Source of the DNA: Georgenia sp. SYP-B2076
GTDB taxonomy: Bacteria > Actinomycetota > Actinomycetes > Actinomycetales > Actinomycetaceae
Direction: 5' to 3'
DNA: 64,000 nt
Assembly: GCF_003991205.1 (NCBI RefSeq)
Contig: NZ_RXOZ01000002.1
Coordinates: 1-64,000, forward strand
Below, piece by piece: positions 1 to 8,763 of the stretch; position 1 is the first letter of the stretch; each line of letters opens with the position of its first letter. The position numbers were made by a program, and so were the translations under genes. A model generated the notes under the pieces. It was not told the DNA's origin, did no database searches, and saw only the letters and a list, made by a program, of their open reading frames with translations.

Positions 1-469
1 AGACGAAGATGCTCGGCACGCCGGCCAGGACGTGGACGTTGCCGAGGCTGAAGCCCGGCGCGCCGGAGAGGTCGTTGACGATGAGGGTGGCGCCGTCGGG
101 GATGCGGGCCATCCGCAGCTGGTCCGCTGTGACGGTCATGCCGCGCGCGGCGAGCGCGTGCTCTAGGAGCTTGCGGGCGTCGTCGCGCACGTCGATGCCG
201 ACGCCGAAGGCCGCGGCGACGGCGTCGGCGGTGATGTCGTCGTGGGTGGGCCCGATGCCGCCCGAGGTGAACACGTGGGTGTGCGCGGAGCGGAGGGCGC
301 CCAGGGTGTCGACGATGACGTCGTGGTCGTCGGGCACGACGCGGATCTCGCGCAGGTCGATCCCGACGCGGGTCAGCTCGCCGGCGAGGTGGTAGGCGTT
401 CGCCTCGCGGGTGCGGCCGGAGAGGATCTCGTCCCCGATGACGAGGATGGCGGCGGTGGGGTCCGGCAC
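1..469 (-). CDS. cinA: CinA-like molybdopterin-binding domain protein, 5' part
   Basis: The first 156 codons of a gene that leaves the window at its left edge. The translation opens VPDPTAAILVIGDEILSGR and carries TSGGIGPTHDDITADA near residue 70. These are signatures of the MoaB/MogA-like molybdopterin-binding fold that forms the N-terminal half of CinA (competence/damage-inducible protein A). The GTG at 469 is chosen because AAGG lies nine bases upstream. CinA proteins often add a C-terminal nicotinamide-mononucleotide deamidase domain; that part would be outside the window, so a one-domain relative cannot be excluded. It is divergent from the NYN gene across about 107 bases. Confidence 0.85.
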   Translation of the reverse strand, partial: MPDPTAAILVIGDEILSGRTREANAYHLAGELTRVGIDLREIRVVPDDHDVIVDTLGALRSAHTHVFTSGGIGPTHDDITADAVAAAFGVGIDVRDDARKLLEHALAARGMTVTADQLRMARIPDGATLIVNDLSGAPGFSLGNVHVLAGVPSIFV

Positions 470-576
470 GAGAGCAACCTTTGGGGCTGTCGATGGACCA
501 TCCCCGACCGGCCATCTCGCCGAGCGAGGACGGCCCCCGTCGACGCGATGGCGACCGGCTCTCCTACGCTGGCTGG

Positions 577-1704
577 ATGGACACTGAAGAGCGACTGGCC
601 GTCTTCCTCGACTACGAGAACCTCGCACTCGGCGCCCGTGAGCACCTGGGCGGGATGACCTTCGACTTCGGGCCGATCGCTGACGCGCTCGCCGTGCGGG
701 GCAGGGTCCTTGTCCGTCGTGCTTACGCGGACTGGTCCTACTTCGACGAGGATCGGCGCGCCCTGACACGCCACCAGGTCGAGCTCATCGAGATGCCCCA
801 GCGGATGGGGGCGTCGAGGAAGAACGCCGCGGACATCAAGATGGTCGTCGACGCGATCGAGATGGCGTTCGAGCGCGAGTACGTCTCGACGTTCGTCATG
901 TGCACAGGGGACAGCGACTTCTCGCCCCTCGTGCACAAGCTCCGTGAGCTGAACAAGCGGGTGATCGGTGTCGGGGTCGAGCAATCCACGTCCCGTCTGC
1001 TGCCGCCGGCGTGCGACGAGTTCCTTTTCTACGACCGGCTCGAGGGGGTCGAGGTCCCCGAGGAGGTCGAGCCGCGCGAGCGGCGGCCCCGGGGCTCCCG
1101 GAGGGCCGTCGCGACGATTCGCGAGCCCGCACCCACGACATCCTCCGCGCCGGTGGGGCAGCCCGGGGGCCAGCCGGTGCCCGTCAAGCCGATCACGCCG
1201 ACCGAGCCGGACACCGTCGAGGCTGAGACACCAGCGGAGCCCCAGTCCCTTGAGGTGCTTGTCGCGCAGACGTTGGCCGGACTCGCGTCAGCATCGGGCG
1301 CGGTCAGCGCCTCGGTCCTCAAGCGGACGCTGCTGCGCAAGGACCCGACGTTCAGCGAGTCCGACTTCGGCTTCCGGTCCTTCGGTGAGATCCTCAAGCA
1401 TCTCGCCGAGCGTGGCATCGTCGAGCTCTCGCCCGGCCCTGCGGCTGGTGACCCGGAGGTGTCCCTGCCGGAGCGCGGCGAGCGCGACAGTGCGTTTGTG
1501 CTGCTCCGGGAGGTCGTCGCAAGCGCAGACGGGCCCGTGCTGCTCTCCGGCCTGAAGAACAGCCTGCGCAAGCGGCGCCCGGACTTCAGCGAGAAGGCCC
1601 TCGGATACCGAAACTTCCTGCAGTTCTGCAAGGCTGCGCAGCTCGATGAGCTCGTGACCCTGCGGTGGGACGACGCTGCCGAGGACTACATCCTTACTGA
1701 ATGA
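577..1704 (+). CDS. NYN-domain putative RNase with two OST-HTH/LOTUS domains
   Basis: A 375-residue cytosolic protein. Residues about 6-165 are an NYN (LabA/DUF88, PIN-like) nuclease fold, with VFLDYENLALGA at the start and MCTGDSDFSPLVHKL near residue 110; these hold the acidic residues expected to bind metal. A linker rich in Pro, Thr and Glu follows. Two OST-HTH (LOTUS) winged-helix domains fill the rest (about 226-295 and 305-375), each with a RKDPTFSESDFGFRSF- or RKRRPDFSEKALGYRNF-like segment; in other proteins such domains bind RNA. A role in RNA degradation or silencing is inferred from the family only. The ATG at 577 is preferred because the 32 codons upstream in frame look non-coding. 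The substrate is unknown. Confidence 0.85.
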   Translation: MDTEERLAVFLDYENLALGAREHLGGMTFDFGPIADALAVRGRVLVRRAYADWSYFDEDRRALTRHQVELIEMPQRMGASRKNAADIKMVVDAIEMAFEREYVSTFVMCTGDSDFSPLVHKLRELNKRVIGVGVEQSTSRLLPPACDEFLFYDRLEGVEVPEEVEPRERRPRGSRRAVATIREPAPTTSSAPVGQPGGQPVPVKPITPTEPDTVEAETPAEPQSLEVLVAQTLAGLASASGAVSASVLKRTLLRKDPTFSESDFGFRSFGEILKHLAERGIVELSPGPAAGDPEVSLPERGERDSAFVLLREVVASADGPVLLSGLKNSLRKRRPDFSEKALGYRNFLQFCKAAQLDELVTLRWDDAAEDYILTE

Positions 1705-1744
1705 GCCGCGCGGATCTGCATGACCGGTGATCGTGCCGTCCTGG

Positions 1745-2095
1745 CTGAGACCGCCAGCTCGACGGCGTGAACCTCCAGACGCTGGCCCGCGGCCGTCCGA
1801 CCGATGCGGCTGCTGCCCCGGGCGCTGGAATGAGCGGCGATCGAGGCAGCGCGCTCCGGCGGACATCCCGCTAGCAGGCGCCGGATCTCCTCGGCCAGCC
1901 GGTAGGCGAGCTCGCTGTCGGCGGCGCGCCGCCGCTCCTCGTCGCGGTCGTGACGGCGAGCGCGCGCCGCCAGTGGTCCCGATGCACGGGCTGCAGCCAA
2001 CCCATGCCGATGAGCACGTCGACGGGCGCGATGTAGCCGTGCTCCCGCAACGCCGCCTCGGCCGCGCGGGCGACCCGCTCCTCGATCGACGCCAT
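1745..2095 (-). pseudogene. Truncated DUF2293 gene with internal deletion
   Basis: A broken paralogue of the intact DUF2293 gene at 18153-19196. Reading from the ATG at 2095, the first 41 codons (MASIEERVARAAEAALREHG...) match the intact copy to HRDHWR. The sequence then jumps, in another frame, to a segment matching residues near 240 of the intact protein (RDRDEERRR...LAEEIRRLLAGCPPERAA, then RTAAGQ). About 590 bases present in the intact copy are missing, and similarity stops again after VHAVELAV near 1750, before the usual C-terminus. The short sequence just upstream of both start codons is also alike (TCCCTATCG). The relic's tail abuts the end of the NYN gene. It cannot encode a full-length product. 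Confidence 0.85.
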
Positions 2096-2131
2096 GCCGG
2101 TCCCTATCGACGTGCCAAGTCGACGTGTCGG

Positions 2132-3676
2132 CTAGGCGACCGTCGGCTCCATGTGGGGGAGGGGCCGGGTCGCTGGGCCCTGGATGACAGTGCCGTCCAC
2201 GGCGAACCGCGAGCCGTGGCACGGGCACTCCCACGCGACCTCGGCGTCGTTGAACCCCACGGTGCAGCCGAGGTGGGTGCACCGTGCCGAGAGGACGTAC
2301 GCGGCGCCGTCCTCGTCGCGGTACACGGCGCAGTCCCCGCCGTCGAGCGTGAGCACGGCGCCCGTGCCGGCAGCGACGTCGTCGACGGCGACGGGCGGGC
2401 GCTCGCCGTCGCCGGCGCCGTCGCCGTCGCCTGCGGCGGGCGTGCTCCGCGCCGCCGGTCTCGGCTCGGTCTTCACCGTCGGCGTGGCCCTGCGCGGCTC
2501 GTGCAGCCGGCGCGGGTCGTACAGCCGCGCCCACTCCAGCTCCTCGCCGGCGATCGACGCCGTGAGGAGCTGCCCCGCCATCACCCCGGTGCTCATGCCC
2601 CAGCCGCCGAACCCGGTGGCGACCCACAGGTGCTTCGCCTCGGGGTGGAACGGCCCGACGTAGGGGACGTGATCGGGGGTGCTGTGGTCCTGGGTCGCCC
2701 ACCAGCAGGCGATCTCGGCCACGGGGAAGTGCCCGCGGGTCCAGGCGGTGAGCCGCTCGTACCGGGCGGTGGTGCGACCGGCGCCCGGTCGGTAGTGCTC
2801 GCCGGTGACGATCAGCAGCCGCCGGCCGTCGTCGTAGGGGGCCGTGCGCACCGAGCGGATGTCCTGCTCCCGGGTGAGGGAGATTCCGTGCGGGTCGTGC
2901 TCGGCCGGGATCGGCCAGGCGACGGCGAACTCACGCTTCGGGGCCATCCCGGAGTAGATCGTCGCCTGGTCGAAGACGGGGTAGTGCGTGGCGACGACGA
3001 CGTCACGCACCGTCACGACGCGCCCCTGCTCGGTGGTCACCCGGCAGGGGTCGCCCTCGTCGAGCTCCGTCGCCCGAGTGCGCTCAAAGATGCGGCCACC
3101 GCGGCGGACGAGGTCCTCGGCCAGGCCGAGGAGGTACTTGCGCGGGTGGAACTGCGCCTGGTCCTCCATGCGGATGGCCCCGGCCACGGGGAAGGGCAGC
3201 CCGGTCGCGGTCACAAACGAGACGTCGAGCCCGGCCTCGGCCGCGGCGTCGACCTCCTCGCGGATCTCCCCGAGACCGTCCTCGGCCTCGACGTACGTGA
3301 ACCCGGGCAACCGCTCGAGGTCGCAGTCGATCCCCAGCTCGGCGCTCACGCTCGCGGCGTGCTCGACGGCGTCCTGCTGGGACTGCGCGTACAGGCGGGC
3401 GCCGTCCGGGCCGAAGGCGGCGCGGATCCGCGCGTAGTTGAGCCCGTGCAGCGCCGACAGCTTGGCGGTGGTGTGCCCGGTCACACCGGCGACGATCCGG
3501 CCCGCCTCGAGCAGCGCGACGCTGCGCCAGGCGGCTGCGAGCTCCCATGCCGCGGACATCCCGGCGATCCCGGCGCCGATCACGGCGACGTCGACCTCGA
3601 GGTCCTCGGTGAGCTGCGGGTAGGCCGTGGTGGGGGTGGTGCGCATCCAGTACGACTCTGCGGTGCCGGGCAGCAT
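2132..3676 (-). CDS. FAD-dependent oxidoreductase with C-terminal Rieske domain
   Basis: A 514-residue protein. Residues about 28-390 form a DAO-type FAD oxidoreductase: the dinucleotide motif VAVIGAGIAGMSAA sits near residue 30 and ATGFGGWGMSTGVMAG, typical of the second FAD contact, near residue 365. An acidic, Gly/Ala-rich linker leads to a Rieske [2Fe-2S] domain at about 435-505 with CTHLGC and CPCHGSRF, the two Cys-His pairs that bind the cluster. Genes of this layout are often annotated as glycine/D-amino-acid oxidase plus Rieske proteins; the substrate is not known. The start at 3676 (MLPGTAESYW) gives the usual N-terminus of this family. No operon partner is evident. Confidence 0.9.
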   Translation of the reverse strand: MLPGTAESYWMRTTPTTAYPQLTEDLEVDVAVIGAGIAGMSAAWELAAAWRSVALLEAGRIVAGVTGHTTAKLSALHGLNYARIRAAFGPDGARLYAQSQQDAVEHAASVSAELGIDCDLERLPGFTYVEAEDGLGEIREEVDAAAEAGLDVSFVTATGLPFPVAGAIRMEDQAQFHPRKYLLGLAEDLVRRGGRIFERTRATELDEGDPCRVTTEQGRVVTVRDVVVATHYPVFDQATIYSGMAPKREFAVAWPIPAEHDPHGISLTREQDIRSVRTAPYDDGRRLLIVTGEHYRPGAGRTTARYERLTAWTRGHFPVAEIACWWATQDHSTPDHVPYVGPFHPEAKHLWVATGFGGWGMSTGVMAGQLLTASIAGEELEWARLYDPRRLHEPRRATPTVKTEPRPAARSTPAAGDGDGAGDGERPPVAVDDVAAGTGAVLTLDGGDCAVYRDEDGAAYVLSARCTHLGCTVGFNDAEVAWECPCHGSRFAVDGTVIQGPATRPLPHMEPTVA

Positions 3677-3845
3677 GGGGGTCTCCGCTCGTGCGGCGCA
3701 CCGGCGACGGTGCCGGTGTGACGACCGTAGCGGCCCCTAGGGGCCGGAGCACGGCGAGGGCGAGGCGGGTGCACCCCTCGGCGACGACGGCGGCGCCGGA
3801 CCTCACCGAACGTTTGCCATCTCGCGCTTCACCAGTGCAGGCGCG

Positions 3846-4251
3846 ATGCTTGTGCGGGTGGGCATCGACGACGTGCTGGCCGGCCGCACGAGCGGGCGTG
3901 AAGCGGCTCGAGCCGCGGGAGCTGATCGCGGCGGTCGCGGCCGGAACGCTGCTGGTCGACACCCGCACGGAGTCTCAGCGAGGTAAGCAGGGCGAGCTCC
4001 CGGGGGCGCTGGTGATCGACCGCACGGTGCTGGAGTGGCGCCTGGACTCGGCCTGCGTCGCGGATCCCCGAGGCCACCAGCTACGACCCGCAGGTCGTGG
4101 TGGCCTGCCGCCACGGTACAGCTCGAGCCTGGCGGTCGCGTCGCTGCGGGCGGTCGGTCTGCACCGGGCCACCGACCTGATCGGCTGGGTGCAGGCTTGG
4201 CGTGCCGCTGGCCTGCCGGTGAGCCGGGGCCCAGCCGACGTACGGCCATGA
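3846..4251 (+). pseudogene. Rhodanese-like sulfurtransferase, frameshifted
   Basis: The remains of a small single-domain rhodanese. Starting at the ATG at 3846 the frame reads MLVRVGIDDVLAG, then shifts near 3895 to KRLEPRELIAAVAAGTLLVDTRTE (seen as KRLEPRELIAAVAAG followed by TLLVDTRTE) and ALVIDRTVLEWRL. It shifts again near 4055, where the other frame gives VVVACRHG, and shifts back before YSSSLAVASLRAVGLHRATD. The two later shifts put the active-site loop, including its cysteine, out of frame, so the continuous frame lacks the catalytic residue. Either the gene is dead or single-base errors are present. It is unrelated to the sulfurtransferase at 39874-40750 except by fold. Confidence 0.75.
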
Positions 4252-4264
4252 TCCGACTACCCGC

Positions 4265-4284
4265 ATGATGTGGCGTTACATCAT
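4265..4284. promoter_or_regulatory. Inverted repeat over the RHH start codon, candidate operator
   Basis: ATGATGT and ACATCAT form perfect 7-base arms around GGCGTT. The right arm runs into the ATG start codon at 4283 of the ribbon-helix-helix gene. RHH antitoxins usually bind short palindromes in their own promoter region, so this is a likely autoregulatory site; that is inference. Confidence 0.5.
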
Positions 4285-4474
4285 GGTTCGTACCCAGATC
4301 TCGCTGACGGAAGCGGACCGGCGTCTCCTCGTCGCGGAGGCCGCGCGGACGGGTCGATCGATCTCCGCCCTCATCGAGGATGCCGTCGCCAAGGTCTGGG
4401 AGACAGCTCGATTCGGCACGAGGATCAACAGGTCACGCGAGGCTCTGGCGGGAACGGTGAGGTACAGCTCGTGA
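4283..4474 (+). CDS. Ribbon-helix-helix DNA-binding protein, orphan VapB-like antitoxin
   Basis: A 63-residue protein starting MVRTQISLTEADRRLLVAEA, the beta-strand and first helix of a ribbon-helix-helix (CopG/Arc-type) fold, followed by TGRSISALIEDAVAKV, its second helix. Such proteins act as dimeric repressors and, in VapBC systems, as antitoxins. I prefer the ATG at 4283 to the in-frame ATG at 4265 because the protein then begins directly at the RHH strand and the upstream ATG lies inside an inverted repeat. No toxin gene follows: the downstream 140 bases hold only a frame of about 20 codons before the DUF2075 gene. It is therefore an orphan antitoxin or a stand-alone regulator. Confidence 0.75.
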   Translation: MVRTQISLTEADRRLLVAEAARTGRSISALIEDAVAKVWETARFGTRINRSREALAGTVRYSS

Positions 4475-4616
4475 GTCAGCCCTGCACGCGAGGTGGACTC
4501 GCGGCCGCCGTGGAAGCGTCTGAAAGGCGATAACCTGGTCCGAAAGCGGTTCGACGGACTTCTGATCGCAGATATGTCCCCTCCGCACGTTGATTCGTGC
4601 TGCGTAAGGGACAATC

Positions 4617-6515
4617 GTGGGCAACGTCCGTCTTGCTGCTCGAGCGCTCGATGAGGGCACTCGCAGTGGCTTCTCAGTGATCGAGGACGCGCTGGAGAAT
4701 TACCTGGTGGTCGAGGGTGCAGGGCGGCCCGGTCCAGGGGAGCGCCGATCCTGGCGCGGTAGCCTGCCAGTTCTCGCTCGGGATCTCGCCGACGCGGGGC
4801 TTTCCGACGTTGAAGTCATCCTTGAGTACCGGCTTCCTCTGTCCAGCAAGCGCGCCGACGCGATCCTCGCCGGCATCCATCCCAAGACCGGACGCCCCAG
4901 CTACGTCGTCGTCGAGCTTAAGCAGTGGAGCGCGGCTACGCGCTGGGAGGACAGTGACACCCTCGTAGACGTAACGGCGGCGCCCTACCGGCCCTCGCTG
5001 CACCCGGGGCTGCAGGTGGCCGGCTATGGCGACTATCTGCGCGATTTTGTGCGCGTGCTGGCCGACGAACCGGATCCGCTTGCCGGGGTCGCGTACCTGC
5101 ACAACGCCACGGACGGCACGGTCGCCGATCTGTGGGGGCGTCCCCAGACACCTCTCAGCCGCGTCTTTACAGGACAGCGACGGGGTGACTTCATCGAGTT
5201 CCTCCGCTCGCGGCTCGCACCCGAGTCGGGACGCAGCGCAGCCGACGTTCTGCTCTCATCCTCGATCGCTCCCTCCAAGCAGCTGCTCAGCGTCGCGGCA
5301 AAGGAGATCCAGGAACGCGAGCAGTTCACCCTGCTGGATGAGCAGCGCGTGGCGTATGAACTCGTCCCGCGCGCCGTGGAGAGAGCACGACGGGCCGACC
5401 AGAAGAATGTCGTCGTCGTGACGGGCGCGCCCGGGAGTGGCAAGAGCGTTATCGCACTGTCGTTGCTTGGTGAGCTCGCCCGGCAAGGCCGCACTGTCCT
5501 GCACGCGACAGGGTCCAAGTCGTTTACGCAGACGATGCGTGAGGTCGCCGGCAAGGGTTCGATTCGCACGAAGAGCCTTTTCAAGTACTTCAACTCCTTC
5601 ATGGAGGCCGAGCCAAACGACCTCGACGTGGTCGTCCTCGACGAGGCCCACCGGATCCGTGAGAAGTCGGTGAACCGATACACGCCCAAGCAGATCCGGG
5701 AACGCGCCCGCCCCCAGGTGGAGGAACTGCTCGACGTCGCGCGGGTGCCGGTCTTCCTGCTGGATGAACACCAAGTGGTGCGGCCCGGGGAGATGGGGAC
5801 CGTTGCGGACATCAAGGCGCATGCAGCTGCCCGTGGCATCCCCGTCACGCAGGTCGATCTCAATGGGCAGTTTCGGTCGGGTGGTAGCGACAAGTACCTC
5901 GAGTGGGTGCACGTGCTCCTCGGGCTCCGGAATGAAGTGGCCACTGACGGCGAGAGCACGCCGCCTGTCTGGCGCGACGAGCCCACGTTCTCGGTGGACG
6001 TCGTCGACTCGGTTGGAGAACTTGAGGCACGGCTGCGCGCCCATTTCCATGCGGGCGAGAACGCCCGGATGACGGCCGGCTACTGCTGGCCGTGGAGCAA
6101 CCCCAACAAGGATGGGTCGCTGGTTCCAGACGTGCAGATCGGTTCGTGGTCGAAGCCGTGGAACGTCAAGAGTGATCGGGCGATCGGTGGCGCGCCGCCG
6201 TCCTGGTTGTGGGCATACGACCCCGCCGGCTTTGAGCAGGTCGGGTGCGTGTACACCGCGCAGGGCTTCGAGTACTCGTGGAACGGGGTCATCATCGGTC
6301 CGGACTTGGTGTGGCGGGACGACCGATGGGTCTCGCGACGCGAGTTCAACAGAGATCCGGATTTTAGGTCGCGCAAGACAGTTGACGACGCCACTTTCGA
6401 CCGTCTCGTTCGGCACGTATACAAGGTGTTGATGACGCGCGGCCTGCGAGGGACCCTGCTTTACTCGACCGACGAGGAGACCCAGGCGATGCTCCGGTCT
6501 GTAACCAATCCCTAA
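4617..6515 (+). CDS. DUF2075 (Schlafen-3-like) nuclease-helicase
   Basis: A 632-residue cytosolic ATPase. The N-terminal 200 residues contain KRADAIL and, about 15 residues on, YVVVELKQW; an Asp followed by Glu-x-Lys is the layout of a PD-(D/E)XK nuclease site. The P-loop GAPGSGKSVIALSLL is near residue 270 and the Walker B box DVVVLDEAHRIRE near 338. QFRSGGSDKYLEWVHVLL and AQGFEYSWNGVIIGPDLV further on are typical of DUF2075, the helicase domain shared with Schlafen group 3. GTG at 4617 follows AAGGGACAATC. Relatives occur beside restriction and other defence genes, but here the neighbours are an orphan RHH gene and a frameshifted protease, so a defence role is only possible. Its stop overlaps the convergent protease frame by three bases. 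Confidence 0.85.
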   Translation: MGNVRLAARALDEGTRSGFSVIEDALENYLVVEGAGRPGPGERRSWRGSLPVLARDLADAGLSDVEVILEYRLPLSSKRADAILAGIHPKTGRPSYVVVELKQWSAATRWEDSDTLVDVTAAPYRPSLHPGLQVAGYGDYLRDFVRVLADEPDPLAGVAYLHNATDGTVADLWGRPQTPLSRVFTGQRRGDFIEFLRSRLAPESGRSAADVLLSSSIAPSKQLLSVAAKEIQEREQFTLLDEQRVAYELVPRAVERARRADQKNVVVVTGAPGSGKSVIALSLLGELARQGRTVLHATGSKSFTQTMREVAGKGSIRTKSLFKYFNSFMEAEPNDLDVVVLDEAHRIREKSVNRYTPKQIRERARPQVEELLDVARVPVFLLDEHQVVRPGEMGTVADIKAHAAARGIPVTQVDLNGQFRSGGSDKYLEWVHVLLGLRNEVATDGESTPPVWRDEPTFSVDVVDSVGELEARLRAHFHAGENARMTAGYCWPWSNPNKDGSLVPDVQIGSWSKPWNVKSDRAIGGAPPSWLWAYDPAGFEQVGCVYTAQGFEYSWNGVIIGPDLVWRDDRWVSRREFNRDPDFRSRKTVDDATFDRLVRHVYKVLMTRGLRGTLLYSTDEETQAMLRSVTNP

Positions 6516-7401
6516 GCTGGAATCGGGCCTTGCCCGCCCGCGCGCGACGACGGCGGAGCGAGGATCGCCGTCGCCGCAGTGCCGCGATCGAGCATGGCCT
6601 TGCGGTTGACAACGGCGACCACGACGGCCGTCGCGACGAACAGCCACATGTCCCAGGGTTGGGCGTCGGGCCAGACGGGGTTGTTCATCTGCGCGTGGAA
6701 CAGGAAGGCGACCAGCAGGCTGCCCCGGGCGGTGTTGAACATGGGCGTAAGGATGACGCTGATCGCGACGACGCCGAAGAAGAACGGCCAGAAGTCCCAG
6801 GCAGACTGCTTGTCCCGCTCAGTAGGAACGACGGGGTGTGCCAGAAGGCAACAGCGAGGCCGAGCAGCAGGCTCGCCCACAGCGGGGCCAGCCGTCGCTG
6901 GAGCAGCGGCAGCGGCAGCGGCAGCGCCAGCCCGCGCCAGCCGAGCTCCTCGATGGGACCGATGAGCAGCATCGGCAGCAGGGCGGGCAGCACGGTGTAC
7001 CAGGGCGTGAAGGGGAACGGGTCGGTCAGGATGCCGTTGACCGCGGCGCCGGCGTAGAACACCGCGGGCATGCCGACGACCAGCAGCACCCACCACGCCT
7101 GCGACATCCGCCACAGCACGAAGCGGCGGAAGAACGGCCCTAGTCCGCGCAGTCCGTAGTGACGGGTCACCATGAACACGCCCACCATGCAAGGGGAGTA
7201 GACCATGAAGATGAAGACCGGGTTGGTGTACGCCATCGGCCAGAGGACGGCGTCGACCTGCTCCTGGAAGAACACGTAGAACATGCCCGCACCCCAGGAC
7301 AGCCCGAAGGTCGCGAGGAAGTAGGTCCCCAGCGAGCGGACCGTCAGTTCTTTTCGCCGCGCAGTCGGGGCGCTGCTTCGCTCGGGGACTTGGATGGTCA
7401 T
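6512..7401 (-). pseudogene. CPBP (CAAX-type) membrane protease, frameshifted
   Basis: Encodes a multi-pass protein of the CPBP intramembrane metalloprotease family. From the ATG at 7401 the frame runs through several hydrophobic segments, the EELGWRG motif (EExxxR) and FWHTPSFLLSGT (FxxxH), both needed for zinc binding. Near 6815-6830 it leaves the correct frame; the continuation DKQSAWDFWPFFFGVVAI and a last pair of membrane helices are in another frame ending at 6512. One base change in length would restore one protein of about 290 residues. GAAGG six bases before the ATG at 7401 supports that start over the GTG at 7416. It may be a recent pseudogene or a sequence error. Confidence 0.75.
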
Positions 7402-7412
7402 GTCTGCCTTCG

Positions 7413-7613
7413 TCACGGCTCAGCGGGGGACGACGTCGTCGACCGCCAGGCGGATGAATGCGCCCTGGCCGCGTAGTCGTCGCCGAATCCGGCCACGAGC
7501 CGCGTGGGTACGGTGAACCCGGTGAAAGTCGCTCCGAGTGGGCGCGCGATGTCGTCCCGGTCGGACCGGGCGGCGTGAGTCACGGCTGGGAGCGGCTTGG
7601 TCGCCGTGGTCAT
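7413..7613 (-). CDS. Small hypothetical protein
   Basis: A 66-codon frame from the ATG at 7611-7613 upstream of the protease gene, same strand. It reads MTTATKPLPAVTHAARSDR, then FTGFTVPTRLVAGFGDDYAA, which looks protein-like, but the last 20 codons are Ser/Thr-rich and less convincing. Another frame over the same bases ends in AFIRLAVDDVVPR, which looks more natural, so a frameshift near 7460 is possible. I recognise no family. Confidence 0.3.
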   Translation of the reverse strand: MTTATKPLPAVTHAARSDRDDIARPLGATFTGFTVPTRLVAGFGDDYAARAHSSAWRSTTSSPAEP

Positions 7614-7776
7614 CGCTCCTCCGCTCGCCGGTTGCCTCCCCGTGCCCTCGGGCGGCATCCGGGCGCAACGGGCGAACGTCCCGCGCCTCTCCGGCCGAAC
7701 AGGGGGAGGGCGGCCTGCGGGACGTCTCGGCGCCGGTCGCGAAGCTCGGCGCGCTCGCCGCCCGGCGGCCGACAGC

Positions 7777-8763
7777 CTAGAGAAGCTCGGCGCGCAGCGT
7801 CTCCGGCGACTTCGGGGACAGCAGCCCCGGCGGCACGTCGAGGACCGTCCGGGCGCCCACCTCGCCTCGGGCGTTGAGCCGGTACGTGGCCCGGGCGAAG
7901 GCGACGAGCACGCTGGCGGTGAACTCTGGGTTGCTCTCCAGCTGCAGGCGGTACTCCACCACCTGCGCGTGGCCGCCGCCGGTGGTGCCGGAGCGGATGA
8001 CGAAGCCCCCGTGAGGCATCGCGCCGTGGTCGCGCTCGAGCTCCTCCGCGCTGATGACACGCACCTCGGTGTCGTAGTCGGCGAAGTAGTCCGGCATCGT
8101 GACGATGGCCTGCTCCACGGCGGCGGCGTCGGCCCCCTCCCCGAGCACGACGTAGCACTCGCGCCGGTGCTTCTCGCGCGTGGTCAGCACGGGGCGCCGG
8201 CCGCTGCGGACGGCGTCGATCGCCGCGGGGGAGGGGACGGTGTACTGCACGCCGCCGGCGACGCCGGGCACCCGGCGAAGCGCGTCGGAGTGGCCCTGGC
8301 TCAGGCCCTTGCCCCAGAAGGTGTACGTGTCCCCGTCCGGCAGCAACGCCTCGCCGTACAGGCGGTTGAGGGAGAACATGCCAGGGTCCCAGCCGGTCGA
8401 GATCAGCGCCGTCGTCCCGCCCGCGCGAGCCGGCCCGTCCACCGCGGCGAAGTACTCCGGGATGCGGGCGTGGGTGTCGAAGCTGTCGACGGTGTTGAAG
8501 TGTGCCGCCAGCGCCGGGCCCTGCTCGGGCAGGTCGTCCTTGGACCCTCCGCACAGGATGAGCACGTCGATGTCGCCGCGCCGGTCGGCCAGGCCGTCGA
8601 GGGGCAGTACGGGTGTGCCGGGGTCGGGCGCGTCGAGCTCGGCCGGTGCGCGACGGCTGAAGATTCCCACAAGCTCCATGTCCGGGTTCTGCCGGACCGC
8701 AAGCGCGACGCCGCGTCCCAGGTTGCCGTACCCGACGATGCCGATCCGGATGTTCTCGCTCAC
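7777..8763 (-). CDS. ddh: meso-diaminopimelate D-dehydrogenase
   Basis: A 328-residue NADPH-dependent enzyme that reductively aminates L-tetrahydrodipicolinate to meso-diaminopimelate, a one-step branch of lysine and peptidoglycan precursor synthesis. The N-terminus IRIGIVGYGNLGRGVALAV is the Rossmann motif. VDSFDTHARIPEYF, STGWDPGMFSLNRLYGEAL and FWGKGLSQGHSDALRRVPGV match the conserved substrate-binding regions of Ddh. The length is normal and the frame is intact. It stands alone on the minus strand, without other lysine genes nearby. Occurrence in only some actinobacteria is consistent with an accessory location. Confidence 0.93.
   Translation of the reverse strand: MSENIRIGIVGYGNLGRGVALAVRQNPDMELVGIFSRRAPAELDAPDPGTPVLPLDGLADRRGDIDVLILCGGSKDDLPEQGPALAAHFNTVDSFDTHARIPEYFAAVDGPARAGGTTALISTGWDPGMFSLNRLYGEALLPDGDTYTFWGKGLSQGHSDALRRVPGVAGGVQYTVPSPAAIDAVRSGRRPVLTTREKHRRECYVVLGEGADAAAVEQAIVTMPDYFADYDTEVRVISAEELERDHGAMPHGGFVIRSGTTGGGHAQVVEYRLQLESNPEFTASVLVAFARATYRLNARGEVGARTVLDVPPGLLSPKSPETLRAELL

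Noticed and set aside
1727-3721. 664-codon open frame on the plus strand
   Set aside because: Antisense shadow of the FAD-Rieske gene; the translation is low-complexity and the opposite frame has all the cofactor motifs.
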